Shown: positions 43,726 to 53,722, numbered from the stretch's first letter. The stretch is DNA of 64,000 nt from Anaerococcus marasmi (GCF_900290195.1 NZ_OLMF01000004.1:237501-301500); one strand, 5' to 3'. The notes: generated by a model from the sequence alone, not told the origin. Numbers and translations: made by a program.

Positions 43726-44355
43726 ATGGGAAAAGTAAATATACTAGATCATCCAGTAATTAAACACAAGATAACAATTTTAAGAGATAAAAATACAGGT
43801 GCTAATGAGTTTAGGTCTTTAGTAACAGAGATTGCAATGATACTCGCTTACGAAGCAAGTAAGGATTTAAGCCTTGAAGAATTTGAAATGGAAACACCTA
43901 TTTCAAAGACAACAGGATACAGATTAGCTGGTAAAAAACAAGCCGTAGTTCCAATTCTAAGAGCAGGACTTGGTATGGTTGATGGAGTTCTTGAAGTACT
44001 TCCAGCAGCTAAAATTGGTCACATAGGAATGTACAGGAATGAGGAGACTCTAGAACCAGTTGAATATTACTGTAAACTTCCAAATGATATTGGAAACAGA
44101 GATATTTTGGTAGTAGATCCAATGGTTGCGACAGGTGGATCAGTAAATGACGCTGTGGAAAGACTTAAAGAAAGAGGATGCAAGTCAATCAAGCTACTTT
44201 GCATAATAGCTGCACCAGAAGGAATAAAAGCTATTCAAGAAAAACATGAGGATGTAGATATTTTCGTAGCCCAAATGGATGAGAATCTCAACGAAAACGG
44301 TTATATTGTCCCAGGTTTGGGAGATGCTGGAGATAGGTTGTTCGGAACAAAATAA
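43726..44355 (+). CDS. upp: Uracil phosphoribosyltransferase
   Basis: A 209-residue pyrimidine salvage enzyme making UMP from uracil and PRPP. The PRPP loop is [16 protein letters not shown], the N-terminus [17 protein letters not shown] and the C-terminus [17 protein letters not shown] are typical. The Arg-rich RAGLGMVDG segment binds phosphate. It sits 8 bases behind the Sua5 gene with AGGAGGG as ribosome site, and murA follows at 9 bases. Confidence 0.97.
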   Translation: MGKVNILDHPVIKHKITILRDKNTGANEFRSLVTEIAMILAYEASKDLSLEEFEMETPISKTTGYRLAGKKQAVVPILRAGLGMVDGVLEVLPAAKIGHIGMYRNEETLEPVEYYCKLPNDIGNRDILVVDPMVATGGSVNDAVERLKERGCKSIKLLCIIAAPEGIKAIQEKHEDVDIFVAQMDENLNENGYIVPGLGDAGDRLFGTK

Positions 44356-44364
44356 GGACTTAAG

Positions 44365-45639
44365 ATGACTAAAGAGATATTAATAATAAATTCAAATGGA
44401 CCACTTAAGGGAGAAGTAGAAATATCTGGTGCCAAAAACTCTGCCCTACCAATACTGGCTGCTTGTGTTTTAGGTACTGAAGAAATAATCTTAGACGGTG
44501 TTCCTGAACTTAAAGATGTTGAGATAATGGTAGATGTCCTCAAACATCTAGGTTCTAAGGTAGAATATATAGATAAAAACAGCTTGAAGATAGATTCAAG
44601 TGGAATTAATACCTGTGAGACCCCTTATGAGCTTATGGATAAGATGCGTGCATCCTTTGTGGTTATGGGCCCACTTCTTTCAAGATTTCAAAAGGCATAT
44701 ACAAGAGCACCAGGCGGTTGCAATATCGGTTCAAGGCCTATTGACCTTCACCTTAAGGGCTTCAATGCCTTGGGTGCAGATACTAGGATAAATGATGATG
44801 AGATCGCGATAGAAGCAAATGAAGGCCTGATAGGTGATGAAATTTATTTAGATTTCCCTTCAGTTGGTGCAACTCAAAATATTATCATGGCAGCTACCCT
44901 TGCAGAAGGTGAAACCATAATCGAAAATGCAGCCAAGGAGCCAGAGATAGTAGACCTTGCATCCTTCCTATCCAAAATGGGGGCAAAGATCAAGGGAGCG
45001 GGAACTTCTACAATTACTATTACTGGTGTAGAAAAGCTTACAGGAACCAGACACACAATTATTCCTGATAGGATAGAAGCAGCAACCTATATGCTAGCAG
45101 CTGCTATGACTAGGGGAGATGTAAAGATTACTAATGTAATCGGATCTCACATTAGACCAGTTATAGCAAAGCTTATTGAAATTGGTGCAGATGTTGAAGA
45201 AATTGAAGAAGAAGATATTATCTTTGTCAAGGCCCCAAATAGATTAAAGGCAACTAATATCCAAACCCTACCATATCCAGGATTTCCTACAGATGTCCAG
45301 GCTCAATTTATGGCTCTTTTAACCTTAAGTGATGGAGAAAGCAGGATTCAAGAAACTGTATTCGAGAATAGGTTTATGCACGTAGAAGAGCTATCTAAGA
45401 TGGGGGCAGTCATAGCGACCTCTGGTAATAGAGCAACTATTGCAGGCGTTGCGAAACTTCATGGGGCAAGTGTAAAGGCAACAGACCTAAGAGCTGGAGC
45501 AGCCCTTGTTATGGCGGGCCTTGTCGCTGAGGGAGAAACCAGAGTTTCTGAAATTTATCATATAGATAGAGGCTATAGCAACCTTGTCGATAAGTTGACT
45601 AAGCTTGGAGCAGATATCAAAAGAGTTACAGTTGATTAA
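44365..45639 (+). CDS. murA: UDP-N-acetylglucosamine 1-carboxyvinyltransferase
   Basis: A 424-residue enzyme of the EPSP synthase fold that starts peptidoglycan precursor synthesis by adding enolpyruvate to UDP-GlcNAc in the cytosol. The catalytic Cys is in RAPGGCNIGSRPIDLH (near 118), the target of fosfomycin in enzymes that keep it, as here. The start (LIINSNGPLKGEVEISGAKN) and the sugar-binding PGFPTDVQAQFM are typical. Many Firmicutes carry two paralogues; only one is in the window. Confidence 0.96.
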   Translation: MTKEILIINSNGPLKGEVEISGAKNSALPILAACVLGTEEIILDGVPELKDVEIMVDVLKHLGSKVEYIDKNSLKIDSSGINTCETPYELMDKMRASFVVMGPLLSRFQKAYTRAPGGCNIGSRPIDLHLKGFNALGADTRINDDEIAIEANEGLIGDEIYLDFPSVGATQNIIMAATLAEGETIIENAAKEPEIVDLASFLSKMGAKIKGAGTSTITITGVEKLTGTRHTIIPDRIEAATYMLAAAMTRGDVKITNVIGSHIRPVIAKLIEIGADVEEIEEEDIIFVKAPNRLKATNIQTLPYPGFPTDVQAQFMALLTLSDGESRIQETVFENRFMHVEELSKMGAVIATSGNRATIAGVAKLHGASVKATDLRAGAALVMAGLVAEGETRVSEIYHIDRGYSNLVDKLTKLGADIKRVTVD

Positions 45640-45650
45640 TAGGAAATAAA

Positions 45651-47810
45651 ATGAAGATTAAAGGCATAGTTACCAACATTATATTTAGAAACGACGAGAA
45701 TGGATACACAATTATGGCTGTAGACACTCCAGATTCTGATATAACTTGCGTTGGTACCATGCCTTTTTTTAATGAGGGCGATAATGTCGAGATGGAAGGA
45801 GATTTGGTCTATCACGACAAATATGGTGAGCAATTTAAAATTTCTGCTATAAGACTTGTAAAGCCATCTTCTAAGGAAGCTGTAGTAAAATTCTTATCTT
45901 CTGGAAATCTTAAGGGTATAGGCAAAAAAACTGCTTGTGCTATCTTTGATGTTTTCGGCAAGGATTCTGTTGATATAGTCTACAACGATCCTGATAAGCT
46001 ATTAAAAGTGGATGGAATTGGCAAGAAGAAACTAGAAGATATAAAGCTTTCTGCAGAAGAAACGAGAGATTCTAGAAGGACAATAGAATACCTTCAAGGC
46101 TTGAATCTATCATACAATTTATCTATGAAGATTTATAAAAAGTATGGTGAATCGACAGTAGATGTTGTAAAGGCCAATCCCTACAAGTTAATAGAAGACA
46201 TAAGAGGGGTAGGTTTTACTATGGCCGATAATATAGCCTTTAATATGCAGATGGATCTTACATCTAAGTTTAGGATTTCTGCAGGAGTCTACTACATACT
46301 AAATACAGAGGCAGAATTTAACGGTCATACTTGCCTTAAATACAATACTCTGTCCCAAAAATCAGCCAATCTTTTGAAACTTGAAGAAGGAAGAATAAAA
46401 GAAGTAATTAATGATGATATAATTTCTGGTAAATTAGTTTTGGTAGAAATTGAAGATATCAATTATATCTATAGTTCTAATCTTCTTAAGGCAGAAAAAT
46501 CAGTTGCAATGGCAATAGCAAGTAAAATAAATGAAAAATATAATTTTGATATAAAAATTGACTATGATCTTTCTGTATTCTCTGATGAGCAAAAAATAGC
46601 AATAGAAAAGGCCTTTGAGTCCATGGCTCTTGTTATAACTGGAGGTCCTGGTACAGGAAAGACAACTATTATCAATGCTATTTGTAAAATTTTATCCAAA
46701 AATGGCCTCTCATATGCCTTAACAGCACCGACAGGAAGAGCTGCGAAGAGGATTATGGAATCGACCGGAGAAGATGCCTACACTATCCATAGACTTTTGG
46801 GTATAAGACCTGATGAAGTTGTAGCTGAGTTTAATGAGGAAAATCCTATAGACAAGGACTATATTATAGTTGATGAGACCAGTATGGTCGATATCTTTCT
46901 AATGAAAAACTTGATGGCAGCCATTGGTGAGAAGACTGCAATAATACTTGTTGGAGATAGCGATCAGCTTCCTTCGGTAGGACCGGGTAATGTTTTAAAG
47001 GATATATTAAAGACCAGTGTTGAGTCTGTAAGACTTAAGAAAATATTTAGGCAGGCAGGTAAGTCGAACATTATAGTAAACGCCCATAGGATTAATGAAG
47101 GGAAATACCCAATCTTAAATGAAAAAGACAAAGATTTCTTCTTTATTGATACGAGGGCATCTGAATTTCTCCCAGTTTTGTTATCCCTAATGAAAGAGAG
47201 ACTTCCTAAATATTATGATTTTGATCCGATTAAGGACATACAAATCCTATCTCCGACAAAGAAAACTGATTGGGGTGTAGTTAATATTAATGATAATATT
47301 CAAGAATCTATTAATAAGGAAAAAACCTCACTAAAAATAAATAATAGAATATTCAAACTACATGATAAGGTTATGCAAGTTAGGAACAATTATGATCTTA
47401 GGGCGATTAATAGTGGATATGGCTATGAAGAAGGTGTATACAACGGTGATATAGGCATTATAGAAGATATTGATAAGATCGATGAGAGTCTCGATGTAAG
47501 ATTTGATGATGGACGATTAATAAGATATAAGAAAGAAGATATCAAAGATTTAGACCTTTCATATGCTATTACAATCCATAAGTCTCAAGGCTCTGAATTT
47601 CCTTGTGTAATTATTCCTATGATGCAGGTAGCACCGATGCTTCTTACGAGAAATCTCCTCTATACAGGCGTGACAAGGGCTAGGAAAATCGTAATCCTTT
47701 TAGGAAATAAGAAAATCCTAAAAACTATGGTAGATAATAATAGGTCTAACAGAAGATTTACCAACCTTTCTTACTGGATAGGAGAAATGGAGAAGGTAAT
47801 TGATGATTGA
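45651..47810 (+). CDS. recD2: ATP-dependent RecD2-like DNA helicase
   Basis: A 719-residue superfamily 1B helicase moving 5' to 3'. The N-terminal OB-like region is followed by helix-hairpin-helix repeats (LKGIGKKTACAIFDVF, LKVDGIGKKKLEDIK, IRGVGFTMADNIAF). Helicase motifs include Walker A GGPGTGKTTIIN, DETSMVDIFLM, GDSDQLPSVGPGNV, and the C-terminal YAITIHKSQGSEFP and LLYTGVTRARK. No RecB or RecC is nearby, as is usual for RecD2. The stop overlaps the comF-like gene. Confidence 0.94.
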   Translation: MKIKGIVTNIIFRNDENGYTIMAVDTPDSDITCVGTMPFFNEGDNVEMEGDLVYHDKYGEQFKISAIRLVKPSSKEAVVKFLSSGNLKGIGKKTACAIFDVFGKDSVDIVYNDPDKLLKVDGIGKKKLEDIKLSAEETRDSRRTIEYLQGLNLSYNLSMKIYKKYGESTVDVVKANPYKLIEDIRGVGFTMADNIAFNMQMDLTSKFRISAGVYYILNTEAEFNGHTCLKYNTLSQKSANLLKLEEGRIKEVINDDIISGKLVLVEIEDINYIYSSNLLKAEKSVAMAIASKINEKYNFDIKIDYDLSVFSDEQKIAIEKAFESMALVITGGPGTGKTTIINAICKILSKNGLSYALTAPTGRAAKRIMESTGEDAYTIHRLLGIRPDEVVAEFNEENPIDKDYIIVDETSMVDIFLMKNLMAAIGEKTAIILVGDSDQLPSVGPGNVLKDILKTSVESVRLKKIFRQAGKSNIIVNAHRINEGKYPILNEKDKDFFFIDTRASEFLPVLLSLMKERLPKYYDFDPIKDIQILSPTKKTDWGVVNINDNIQESINKEKTSLKINNRIFKLHDKVMQVRNNYDLRAINSGYGYEEGVYNGDIGIIEDIDKIDESLDVRFDDGRLIRYKKEDIKDLDLSYAITIHKSQGSEFPCVIIPMMQVAPMLLTRNLLYTGVTRARKIVILLGNKKILKTMVDNNRSNRRFTNLSYWIGEMEKVIDD

Positions 47811-48429
47811 TTTTTTGTTTTTGGATGAAGGGCTTTGCTTTTCTTGTAAGAAAGAAAGGGTTTATAAATACAAGCTATGCAAAGATTGTCTTGATAAGTT
47901 AGACTACATAGGAAATAAGTTCGATCTTTCTGGAAATACATGCTATAGTTTATATTTTTATAATGATTTTATGAAAAGATTGATAGCTGACTATAAGTTT
48001 AGTAGAAATACTTCACTCAAAGAAGTCTTTTCTGATATGATATATAGATTTTTAGTAGATAAGAATTTAACTGATTTTGATTATATCCTAGCCTCACCTT
48101 CATCTAAGAAGACCGTAAATAAGAGAGGTTTTGACCATATTAATCTAATAGTAGATGATTTTTCTAATAAACTTGGAATTAGAAAACTTGATGAATTTAA
48201 GAAGATTAAAAATACTAAATCACAACATACGCTCAATAGACTTGAGAGAGGCGAAAATCTGAAAGGAGCTTTTAAATTAGATAAAGATATAAAAGGCTCT
48301 AGGATTTTACTTATAGATGATTTGATAACTACTGGAAATACTGCTCTGGAAATTATAAAAGAATTAAAATATATGGGAGCAAGTGAGGTTGTAACCCTTG
48401 CTATTTGTTCAGAAAGTAGCATAAATTAA
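47803..48429 (+). CDS. ComF family phosphoribosyltransferase-like protein
   Basis: A 208-residue ComF/GntX-type protein. An N-terminal zinc-ribbon-like segment (CFSCKKERVYKYKLCKDC) precedes a type I phosphoribosyltransferase fold with SPSSKKTVNKRGFDHINL, SQHTLNRLERGENLKGAF and the PRPP loop ILLIDDLITTGNT. ComF helps DNA uptake in competent bacteria and a restart role is also known for homologues; here the coupling to recD2 (overlap of eight bases) suggests DNA metabolism. ATG 47803 is chosen over TTG 47800. Confidence 0.88.
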   Translation: MIDFLFLDEGLCFSCKKERVYKYKLCKDCLDKLDYIGNKFDLSGNTCYSLYFYNDFMKRLIADYKFSRNTSLKEVFSDMIYRFLVDKNLTDFDYILASPSSKKTVNKRGFDHINLIVDDFSNKLGIRKLDEFKKIKNTKSQHTLNRLERGENLKGAFKLDKDIKGSRILLIDDLITTGNTALEIIKELKYMGASEVVTLAICSESSIN

Positions 48430-48486
48430 AAGAGATGATAGGAAGAAGCTCCATTAGGGAGTAATTCTTCTATCATCTCTTTTTAT
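48428..48486. terminator. Bidirectional terminator between comF-like gene and rodA
   Basis: AAAGAGATGATAG and GAAGAA pair with TTCTTC and TATCATCTCTTT, a stem of about 20 bp, with an inner GCTCC/GGAGT hairpin. T runs on both strands serve both convergent genes. It ends next to the rodA stop. Confidence 0.9.
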
Positions 48487-49652
48487 TATTTTCTTTTAGA
48501 TGGTCTAACCATACTTACATCTAGGAGATTAATTGCCTCATCGTCAATTATTCCGTCGTCGTATTGTTTCTTCTGCATAGATGCTGAAAGTGCTAGACCA
48601 ATATTAATCAAACTAATAAGTTGGAAGGTTCCTCCGTATGAGAAAAATGGAAGAGGTATTCCAGTTACTGGCATAAGACCTATTGTCATCGCAATATTTT
48701 CAAATATATGGATGAATAAAAGTCCTGCAATTCCAATAAGCATGATTGTGATAAAGGTATTTCTCGATCTCTTTGCGATTATTACAAGTCTCATAATTAC
48801 AATTGCAAAAAGAGCTATTACAATAATTGCTCCCAAAAATCCTAGTTCTTCTGCTAGAACTGAGAAGATAAAGTCAGTTTCTTTTTCTGGAATATATCCG
48901 TATTGGGATTGGCTTCCTTTAAGATAGCCACGGCCAGTAAGCATGCCTGATCCGATAGCAATGAGACCTTGTTGTTGCTGCCAGTTACTTCCTGAAGTAT
49001 CTCTTGATGGATCTAGAAAGTTTTCTATCCTATCAAGTCTGTATCCTGAAAGGTTGGTCAATACAAAAAATCCCACTATTGCAGCAAGTCCAGCAAAAAT
49101 ACCAATCCATTTCCAAGAAATACCTCCAATGAAAATCATAGCAGATACAAAGAATACATATACCATAGCTGTACCAAAGTCAGGCTGCAAGAGAATAAGG
49201 CCTATTGGAAGACCTGCCATAGCTATAACCTTTAATAAAGTCAGCTTGTCATTGATATCAAACTTGTGCTTATCAAGAAAAGCAGCAAGAGAGAAAATTA
49301 TTCCCACCTTGGCAATCTCTGAAGGTTGGAAGGAAAATGATCCAATATAGACCCAGGATTTCGCTCCCCATTCATCAAGACCTCGACCAAAAACTAAGGT
49401 CAACAGCAAAAGTGCAATCATTACTGCATAAACGCCGACGTAGGATCTCTTGATAAAATCCAAGTCAATTGTACATAGGACTAATATTATTATAAATCCA
49501 AGTATAGTAGCAAAAAGCTGTGTCGTTATAGGCTTAATATTTCCACCATATGCTGAATATAAAACGACTAGACCAATTACGCTTAAGGCAATGGTTGCAA
49601 ACAGAAGCATAAGGTCAAGCTCTTTTAAATCTTTTTTCTTTAAATTAAACAT
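48486..49652 (-). CDS. rodA: Peptidoglycan glycosyltransferase of the RodA/FtsW (SEDS) family
   Basis: A 388-residue polytopic membrane protein with about ten helices that polymerises lipid II. The SEDS motifs are present: EWGAKSWVYIGSFSFQPSEIAKVG, LLQPDFGTA, GRGYLKGSQSQYGYIPEKETDFIFSVLAEELGF with the catalytic Asp, and VTGIPLPFFSYGGT. The sequence fits RodA/MrdB better than FtsW, but assignment in a coccus is uncertain (an FtsW or SpoVE role is possible). It is the only minus-strand protein gene of the core half. No penicillin-binding partner is adjacent. Confidence 0.88.
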   Translation of the reverse strand: MFNLKKKDLKELDLMLLFATIALSVIGLVVLYSAYGGNIKPITTQLFATILGFIIILVLCTIDLDFIKRSYVGVYAVMIALLLLTLVFGRGLDEWGAKSWVYIGSFSFQPSEIAKVGIIFSLAAFLDKHKFDINDKLTLLKVIAMAGLPIGLILLQPDFGTAMVYVFFVSAMIFIGGISWKWIGIFAGLAAIVGFFVLTNLSGYRLDRIENFLDPSRDTSGSNWQQQQGLIAIGSGMLTGRGYLKGSQSQYGYIPEKETDFIFSVLAEELGFLGAIIVIALFAIVIMRLVIIAKRSRNTFITIMLIGIAGLLFIHIFENIAMTIGLMPVTGIPLPFFSYGGTFQLISLINIGLALSASMQKKQYDDGIIDDEAINLLDVSMVRPSKRK

Positions 49653-49783
49653 CTAATCACTCCAATTCTCCATTTATTATATAACATGAATCAGTCTTTA
49701 TCAATCAAATGTTATTTATTAGTCGAAGAGTATAATAAATTTGAGGTGATAGTATTTTAGATTCTAAAGAAATTAAAGAGCTT

Positions 49784-50395
49784 TTGGAAATTCTCGATAG
49801 GATGTATCCTGATGTGGATTATTCTATGCTAAATTTCACGACTCCTTTTGAGCTATTGGTAGCGACAATACTCTCTGCCCAATCGACTGATGTAAGGGTC
49901 AATAAGGTTACAAGTGTGATGTTTAAGGAAATGAATACAGCAGAAGAATTTGCTAAAGCCGATATTAAAACAATCGAAAATTATATAAGAACAGTTGGAA
50001 TATATAAGAACAAGGCCAAAAATATCTCTGCTACAAGCAAGATCTTGTGTAGTGATTATAATGGTAAGGTGCCAGCAGATATAAAAGAGCTTATGAAGCT
50101 TCCTGGAGTTGGGAGAAAAACTGCAAATGTAGTGGCATCAAATGCCTTCAATATACCAGCAATTGCTGTTGATACCCATGTTTTTAGGGTGTCTAATAGA
50201 CTGGGACTTGCCCAGGCTAAAAACGTAGAAAAAACTGAAAAGCAATTGATGGAAAATATTCCCAAAGAAAGATGGAGAAAGACCCACCATCAATTGATAA
50301 CTCATGGCAGGGCTCTTTGTAAGGCAAGAGGCCCAATTTGTGAGGAATGTGACTTAAATGTATTCTGTGAGTTTTATAGGAGAGATCATGATTAG
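49784..50395 (+). CDS. nth: Endonuclease III (DNA glycosylase/AP lyase)
   Basis: A 203-residue base-excision repair enzyme. The helix-hairpin-helix LPGVGRKTANVVASNA with the catalytic Lys, the Asp in VDTHVFRVSNRLG, and the C-x6-C-x2-C-x5-C cluster site (CKARGPICEECDLNVFC) are all present. The listed start is TTG 49784, the first canonical start in frame. However the only good ribosome site (GAGGTGAT, 49743-49750) precedes ATT at 49754, and the ten residues in between look like the usual N-terminus, so initiation at ATT is possible. TATAAT (49731-49736) lies just ahead. The stop overlaps the next gene. Confidence 0.93.
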   Translation: MEILDRMYPDVDYSMLNFTTPFELLVATILSAQSTDVRVNKVTSVMFKEMNTAEEFAKADIKTIENYIRTVGIYKNKAKNISATSKILCSDYNGKVPADIKELMKLPGVGRKTANVVASNAFNIPAIAVDTHVFRVSNRLGLAQAKNVEKTEKQLMENIPKERWRKTHHQLITHGRALCKARGPICEECDLNVFCEFYRRDHD

Positions 50396-51221
50396 AATAT
50401 TTGCCCTAGACATAGATGGAACACTTTTAGATTCTAATTCTAAACTCTCAGAGGACAATATTAAAGCCCTAAGGGATTTAGAAAGCACGGGAGTCAGAGT
50501 AGTTCTTGCTAGCGGTAGGGTCTTTAAGTCTGTCTTGTATTTTGCAAGTAAGATTAGCAAAAATCCATGTATAATTGCAAACAATGGAGCTCTTCTTGGA
50601 TCTGACTACGATAATTTATTCTTTGAAAATCCCCTAGATGATCAATATTTAGATAGGCTTTATGATTTAGCCTTAGAAAATGACTTGGATTTTCATTTTT
50701 ACGATTTAGACACTTATTATTCAAATAAATTGAAAATAGAAAAACTCGATCATCTCCGTAAGGAAAATGATAGTGAATATACTACAAATATATTGATTTC
50801 AGATGATCCTTTAAGAGAGCTTAGAGAGAAAAATCACAAGGCTTATAAATTTCAAATTAACAAGACGAATGACCATCCTCTAGGAAGTGAGGGAATTAGC
50901 AAGTTAGTCAGGGATGAATTTTCTGATAGGATTTATATGACTTCATCTTTTGGAGGTGTACTTGAATTGATGAGTAAGGGAGTATCGAAGTTTGATACCC
51001 TACTAGTCCTTGCAGATAAATTAGGATTTTCTAGAGAAAATATAGCTACAATCGGCGATGGTCTTAATGATTTAGAAATGACCCAAGGAAGTAAGCTTTC
51101 TTTTGCCATGGGAAATGGAAGAGAAGAGCTTAAGGAAATTGCAAGCCATGTAGTTTCTGATAATAATTCCGGAGCAATAAGAGAAGCTTGTGAAATAATA
51201 AAGGAATATAACCGTGTTTAA
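50388..51221 (+). CDS. Cof-type HAD family phosphatase
   Basis: A 277-residue HAD hydrolase of the Cof/class IIB group. Motif I is FALDIDGTLLDSNSKLSEDN with the nucleophile Asp; motif II is VVLASGR; the Lys of motif III lies in MSKGVSKFDTL; motif IV is TIGDGLNDLEMTQG. The C2B cap is inserted between motifs II and III (about 85-190). These enzymes dephosphorylate sugar phosphates, flavin or pyridoxal phosphates; the substrate cannot be told. The ATG at 50388 overlaps nth by eight bases and fits AGGAGAG; ten upstream in-frame codons belong to the nth region. Confidence 0.92.
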   Translation: MIRIFALDIDGTLLDSNSKLSEDNIKALRDLESTGVRVVLASGRVFKSVLYFASKISKNPCIIANNGALLGSDYDNLFFENPLDDQYLDRLYDLALENDLDFHFYDLDTYYSNKLKIEKLDHLRKENDSEYTTNILISDDPLRELREKNHKAYKFQINKTNDHPLGSEGISKLVRDEFSDRIYMTSSFGGVLELMSKGVSKFDTLLVLADKLGFSRENIATIGDGLNDLEMTQGSKLSFAMGNGREELKEIASHVVSDNNSGAIREACEIIKEYNRV

Positions 51222-51672
51222 TATAGTATTAATTTCGCCAGAGCATCCTGGAAATGTAGGAAATATTGGAAGGACCTGCGTCCTAACAGAATCCCGTCTT
51301 CACTTGATTAGACCCTTCAAGTTTGATTTTTCTGATAGATTTTTGAAAAGAGCGGGTATAGATTATTGGGAACATGTTGATCTTGTAATCCACGATAGTC
51401 TAGAGGAATTTATGGACTATGTAAAGGATAAAAGATATTTCCTAATAGAAACTGGAACAAAGAAGAAATATACAGATGTAGAATTTAAAGATGGCGACTT
51501 TTTGATATTTGGTAGGGAAAAAGAAGGAATACCAGATGATTTACTTAATGAGAACAAGGAAAAAATTCTAACTATCCCTATGACAAAAAAGATAGAAAGG
51601 TCCTTAAACCTAGCTAACTCTGTTAGTATAGTTTTATACGAGGCTTTAAGGCAAGATGGATTTAAATTTTAG
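51214..51672 (+). CDS. trmL: tRNA (cytidine(34)-2'-O)-methyltransferase
   Basis: A 152-residue SPOUT-class methylase acting on the wobble base of tRNA-Leu. The N-terminus VLISPEHPGNVGNIGRTCVL, the knot residues FLIFGREKEGIPDDLL and the ending MTKKIERSLNLANSVSIVLYEAL are those of TrmL/CspR. The start is GTG at 51214, inside the end of the HAD gene (eight-base overlap). Confidence 0.93.
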   Translation: MFNIVLISPEHPGNVGNIGRTCVLTESRLHLIRPFKFDFSDRFLKRAGIDYWEHVDLVIHDSLEEFMDYVKDKRYFLIETGTKKKYTDVEFKDGDFLIFGREKEGIPDDLLNENKEKILTIPMTKKIERSLNLANSVSIVLYEALRQDGFKF

Positions 51673-51680
51673 GAGGATAA

Positions 51681-52607
51681 ATGTACGATATAATTATAAT
51701 TGGAGGAGGTCCAGCAGGACTTACCGCAGGACTTTATGCAGGAAGAAGTAAGCTTAATACACTTATTATTGAAAAAGCAGTAGCTGGTGGCCAGATTTCT
51801 GGAACAGCCTTTGTTGAAAACTACCCAGGATCAATAGATGAGGCAACAGGAATGGGGCTTTCTGAAAGGATGCTCGAGCAAGCTGAAGAATTTTGTGATA
51901 TAAAGTATGAAGATGTTAAGGAAGTAGAGCTTGATGGCAAGGTTAAAAAAATAAAGACTGATGGCGGAGAATATGAGGCCAAAGTAGTTATCATTTCATC
52001 AGGTGCTACCCACAGAAAATTGGATGTTCCAGGCGAGAAAGAATTTGCCAATAAGGGAGTATCCTACTGTGCCACATGTGATGGACCATTTTATACAGGT
52101 CTTGACATATATGTAGTTGGTGGAGGAGATTCTGCCCTAGAAGAGGCGACCTATCTTACAAAATTTGGTAAATCTGTAACTATTATTCACAGAAGAGACG
52201 AATTTAGGGCAAGTGGGGTAGTCGTTGATAAGATTAAGGAAAATCCAAAAATCAAATTAGAACTTGATGCAGTTGTTAAAGAAATCAAGGGAGATAAGGA
52301 AGCAGAAACGCTTATAATTGAAAATACTAAGACTGGCGAAATAAAAGAATTAAAATCTGATGATAATTCTCCAATTGGGGTATTTATATTTATAGGATAC
52401 ATTCCACAAACTGAGATATTCGAAGGCAAGATTGAAATGAACCATGGTTATATCCTAACTGATGAAGATATGAAGACTAATATCGAAGGTGTATTTGCTG
52501 TAGGCGATACCAGAGAAAAGAAGGTTAGACAAATGGTTACAGCGGCTGGAGATGGATGTATTGCAGCAGTCCTTGCTAATAGATATCTCGAAGGAAGCAA
52601 TTGGTAA
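51681..52607 (+). CDS. trxB: Thioredoxin reductase-like FAD/NAD(P) oxidoreductase
   Basis: A 308-residue flavoprotein disulfide reductase. The FAD motif is IIIGGGPAGLTAGLYAGR (near 6-22), the redox pair is Cys130-Ala-Thr-Cys133 (SYCATCDGPFYTG), the NAD(P) motif is [15 protein letters not shown] and the C-terminus has GVFAVGDTREKKVRQMVTAAGDG. It would pass electrons to thioredoxin in the cytoplasm. It follows trmL by 8 bases with AGGAGG. No thioredoxin gene is next to it. A ferredoxin-dependent or other low-molecular-weight thiol role is not excluded. Confidence 0.93.
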   Translation: MYDIIIIGGGPAGLTAGLYAGRSKLNTLIIEKAVAGGQISGTAFVENYPGSIDEATGMGLSERMLEQAEEFCDIKYEDVKEVELDGKVKKIKTDGGEYEAKVVIISSGATHRKLDVPGEKEFANKGVSYCATCDGPFYTGLDIYVVGGGDSALEEATYLTKFGKSVTIIHRRDEFRASGVVVDKIKENPKIKLELDAVVKEIKGDKEAETLIIENTKTGEIKELKSDDNSPIGVFIFIGYIPQTEIFEGKIEMNHGYILTDEDMKTNIEGVFAVGDTREKKVRQMVTAAGDGCIAAVLANRYLEGSNW

Positions 52608-52614
52608 AGTAATG

Positions 52615-52643
52615 TTGACAAATTTCTAACAAATAAGTAAAGT
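52615..52643 (+). promoter_or_regulatory. Promoter of gap
   Basis: A consensus TTGACA (52615-52620), 17-base spacer and TAAAGT (52638-52643), about 35 bases before the gap ATG. Confidence 0.75.
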
Positions 52644-52677
52644 AATATTTGTAGAAAGAATTAATTAGGAGGAAATA

Positions 52678-53685
52678 ATGGCAACAAAAGTAGCAATTAA
52701 TGGATTTGGTAGAATCGGACGTCTTACACTAAGAAGAATCGCCGAAGTTGAAGAAAATATCGAAGTTGTAGCAATCAACGACCTTATTGACAAAAAAGGT
52801 CTACTATATGCTTTCAAATACGATACAGCACAAGGTAGATTTAACGGAGACGCTGAACTAACAGAAGACGGATTCAAAATCAACGGCAAAGACATCAAAG
52901 TATTTGCTGAAAGAAACCCAGAAGATCTTCCATGGGAAGAGCTTGGAGTTGATATAGTACTAGAATGTACAGGATTCTTTACAGAAAAAGAAAAAGCAGA
53001 AGCTCACATCAAAGCAGGAGCTAAAAAAGTACTAATCTCTGCACCAGGTAAGGGTGATCTAAAAACTATCGTATACGGAGTAAACCACGAAATCCTTGAT
53101 GGATCTGAAACAGTTGTTTCTGGAGCAAGCTGTACAACAAACTGCTTAGCACCAATGGTTAACGTATTAAAGAATGAATTCGGATTTGTTTCTGGACAAA
53201 TGTCTACAATCCACGCATACACAGCTACTCAAGCTATCCAAGATACACCAGCAACTAAGAAAGACTTAAGAGGTGGTAGAGCTGCAGCACAAAACACAAT
53301 CCCTGCATCAACAGGAGCTGCTAAGGCTGTAGGTAAAGTACTTCCAGAAGTAGAAGGAAAAATTGATGGATCAGCTCTAAGAGTTCCAACAATTACAGGA
53401 TCAATCACAGAACTTTACTCAGTACTTGAAAAGAAAGTTACTGTAGAAGAAGTAAACGCAGCTATGAAAAAATACTCAAGTGATGCATTTGCTTACACAG
53501 AAGATGACATTGTATCAAGTGATATAGTTGGTTATCCAGCTGGTTCAGTTTTCGATTCTCAACTAACAAAAATCGTTGAAGGCGCAGACGGAACACAAGT
53601 TGTTAAAACTGTTGCTTGGTATGACAACGAAATGGGATACGTTTCTAACCTAGTTAGAACACTTGACTATCTAGCAAATCTTTAA
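52678..53685 (+). CDS. gap: Glyceraldehyde-3-phosphate dehydrogenase
   Basis: A 335-residue NAD-dependent glycolytic enzyme. The Rossmann start [15 protein letters not shown], the catalytic Cys152 in [13 protein letters not shown], the His in [11 protein letters not shown] and the tail [20 protein letters not shown] are canonical. The strong bias to AAC, ATC and GAA-type codons marks a highly expressed gene. A terminator separates it from pgk, so gap may be transcribed at a higher level than the rest of the cluster. Confidence 0.98.
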   Translation: MATKVAINGFGRIGRLTLRRIAEVEENIEVVAINDLIDKKGLLYAFKYDTAQGRFNGDAELTEDGFKINGKDIKVFAERNPEDLPWEELGVDIVLECTGFFTEKEKAEAHIKAGAKKVLISAPGKGDLKTIVYGVNHEILDGSETVVSGASCTTNCLAPMVNVLKNEFGFVSGQMSTIHAYTATQAIQDTPATKKDLRGGRAAAQNTIPASTGAAKAVGKVLPEVEGKIDGSALRVPTITGSITELYSVLEKKVTVEEVNAAMKKYSSDAFAYTEDDIVSSDIVGYPAGSVFDSQLTKIVEGADGTQVVKTVAWYDNEMGYVSNLVRTLDYLANL

Positions 53686-53693
53686 GAGTTAAT

Positions 53694-53722
53694 AAAGGCG
53701 GGGGATAGCTTCCGCCTTTTTT
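53694..53722 (+). terminator. Terminator (partial) between gap and pgk
   Basis: AAAGGCGG and CCGCCTTT stem around GGGATAGCTT, then a T run. pgk has no clear promoter of its own in the 25 bases left, so readthrough is probably how pgk-tpiA-eno are expressed. Confidence 0.82.
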
